Assembly: GCA_934654515.1 (NCBI GenBank)
Contig: CAKUGA010000032.1
Coordinates: 1-14,627 of the forward strand
DNA length: 14,627 bases
Origin: an uncultured Collinsella sp.
GTDB lineage: Bacteria; Actinomycetota; Coriobacteriia; Coriobacteriales; Coriobacteriaceae
Reading direction: 5' to 3'
Every line of letters begins with the position of its first letter. Position 1 is the first letter of the stretch. A model generated the notes under the pieces. It saw nothing but the letters and a program-made list of their open reading frames with translations, searched no databases and was not told the DNA's origin. The translations under genes were made by a program, and so were the position numbers. Positions 14,001-14,627 of this stretch are shown one piece after another.

Positions 14001-14627
14001 CTATGGATCCACGCTCGTCAACAACATTGCCTACGAAAGCGCGGAGCCCAGCTGGGGCACCATCGCCGGCTACAAGGGCGAGCCTGACAACCCGCTTGCG
14101 GGTAACAACCAGGCGTCCAAGGACGCGGTCAAGGGCGTCGAGGATGCCATGACCGACCTTGATCCCGAGAGCGATAACTCGTCGTTCGTATATGCCCGCG
14201 TATCGGTCAAGCTCGACCACCTGTCGTGGTCGGTGGCGCAGCTCGACAAGAAGGTCGATACCAACGACGAGGGCGCGTGGAGCTCGGGCCTCGACAAGGA
14301 CGGCGCTCGCAACGTCTTTGAGAACGGCGTGTACAGCTACCGCATCTCGCTCAACAACCCCGACAACTCGAGTGCCAAGGACGTCCGCTTCTTCGATGCG
14401 ATCGATGCGTTCGACCCGGCGAGCAAGACCATCCAAGGAGACAAGCCCGATGCGGGCGATGTCATGTGGAAGGGCCACCTGCTGGGTGTGGACGTGAGTG
14501 CTCTTGAGCGTGCGGGTGCCGATCCGCATGTGTACTATTCGACGGTGCCGGCAGACCAGCTTACACTCGATTCCGAGAGCAAGGAGGCTCAAGCCGACCT
14601 CAAGGATCGCTCCATCTGGACGCCGGC
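11043..14627 (+). CDS. large secreted surface/adhesin-like protein, 5' frame broken at a G10 tract, 3' end outside the window
   Basis: From 11044 on, the frame in phase with 11611 stays open to the last base, giving about 1,180 codons here. It has a Sec signal region (RKTRLKAAFAAKIALVTIAS, then AVMIMQTMPVSAIAE) preceded by an unusual hydrophilic N-terminus. Next is a Ser/Asp/Thr/Asn/Ala-rich low-complexity stretch, then large beta-rich regions (Tyr, Gly, Thr, Asp, Asn rich) such as ENGVYSYRISLNNP, resembling the DUF11/Ig-like modules of Gram-positive adhesins. No LPXTG is seen, because the C-terminus is missing. The ATG at 11043 has a good SD (GGGGGAG) but is out of frame with the signal peptide by one base at the G10 run; G9 would join them. 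The alternative in-frame ATG at 10972 has no SD and an unnatural Cys/Arg-rich N-terminus. No specific family is recognised, and the ligand is unknown. Confidence 0.7.
11096..11105 (+). repeat. homopolymer tract G10 in the 5' coding region
   Basis: Ten consecutive G lie 53 bases after the start codon, between the Lys/Asp-rich first residues and the signal peptide. The upstream frame (MFKHADRKDGDTEFAKGT) reaches a stop at 11319-11321. Loss of one G (G9) or gain of two (G12) would connect it to the long downstream frame. Ribosomal or polymerase slippage on the tract could do the same for a fraction of products. It is the longest homopolymer I see in the window. Confidence 0.85.

Noticed and set aside
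13195..14592. 465-codon minus-strand open frame over the surface gene
   Set aside because: Shadow of the plus-strand coding frame; composition Arg/Val/Leu/Gly/His with no motifs or SD.

Overview
The window is GC-rich bacterial chromosome. Gene order and protein character point to a gut actinobacterium of the Coriobacteriia; Collinsella or a close relative is my best guess, inferred from overall character and not from any search. The backbone follows the order known from Bacillus subtilis (disA-ispD-ispF-...-cysS-[mrnC]-rlmB-rae1-[sigH]-rpmG-secE-nusG-rplK-rplA), with gltX/cysE, mrnC and sigH missing and a tRNA-tuf block inserted.

Region 1 (1-5102) is a compact plus-strand run: the 3' part of disA (c-di-AMP synthase), ispD and ispF (MEP isoprenoid pathway), cysS (Cys-tRNA synthetase), a 167-nt gap that folds into one long hairpin, rlmB (23S rRNA 2'-O-methyltransferase) and a YacP/Rae1-like NYN nuclease. 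Most junctions overlap or nearly touch.

Region 2 (5103-6162) has no convincing protein gene. It holds tRNA-Thr(UGU) with its own promoter and terminator, a 190-bp-offset duplication of the tRNA 3' end plus terminator around a hairpin-rich cassette, two phased inverted-repeat pairs, and a nested palindrome built from five copies of a 19-mer family.

Region 3 (6071-10620) is the translation block. A strong promoter drives tRNA-Tyr, tRNA-Thr(GGU), tRNA-Met and tuf, ending at a terminator. A second promoter with a nearly identical core drives rpmG, tRNA-Trp, secE and nusG, followed by rplK and rplA. The rplK-rplA gap holds an L1-stalk-like structure abutting the rplA ribosome binding site. A strong terminator follows rplA; rplJ-rplL are not next.

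Region 4 (10621-14627) has a long leader and the first ~1,190 codons of a large secreted surface protein that runs off the window. Its best start (ATG 11043, good Shine-Dalgarno) is separated from the signal peptide frame by a run of ten G; nine G would restore the frame. This looks like a slippage (phase-variation) switch held in the OFF state, and is the most interesting signal in the window.
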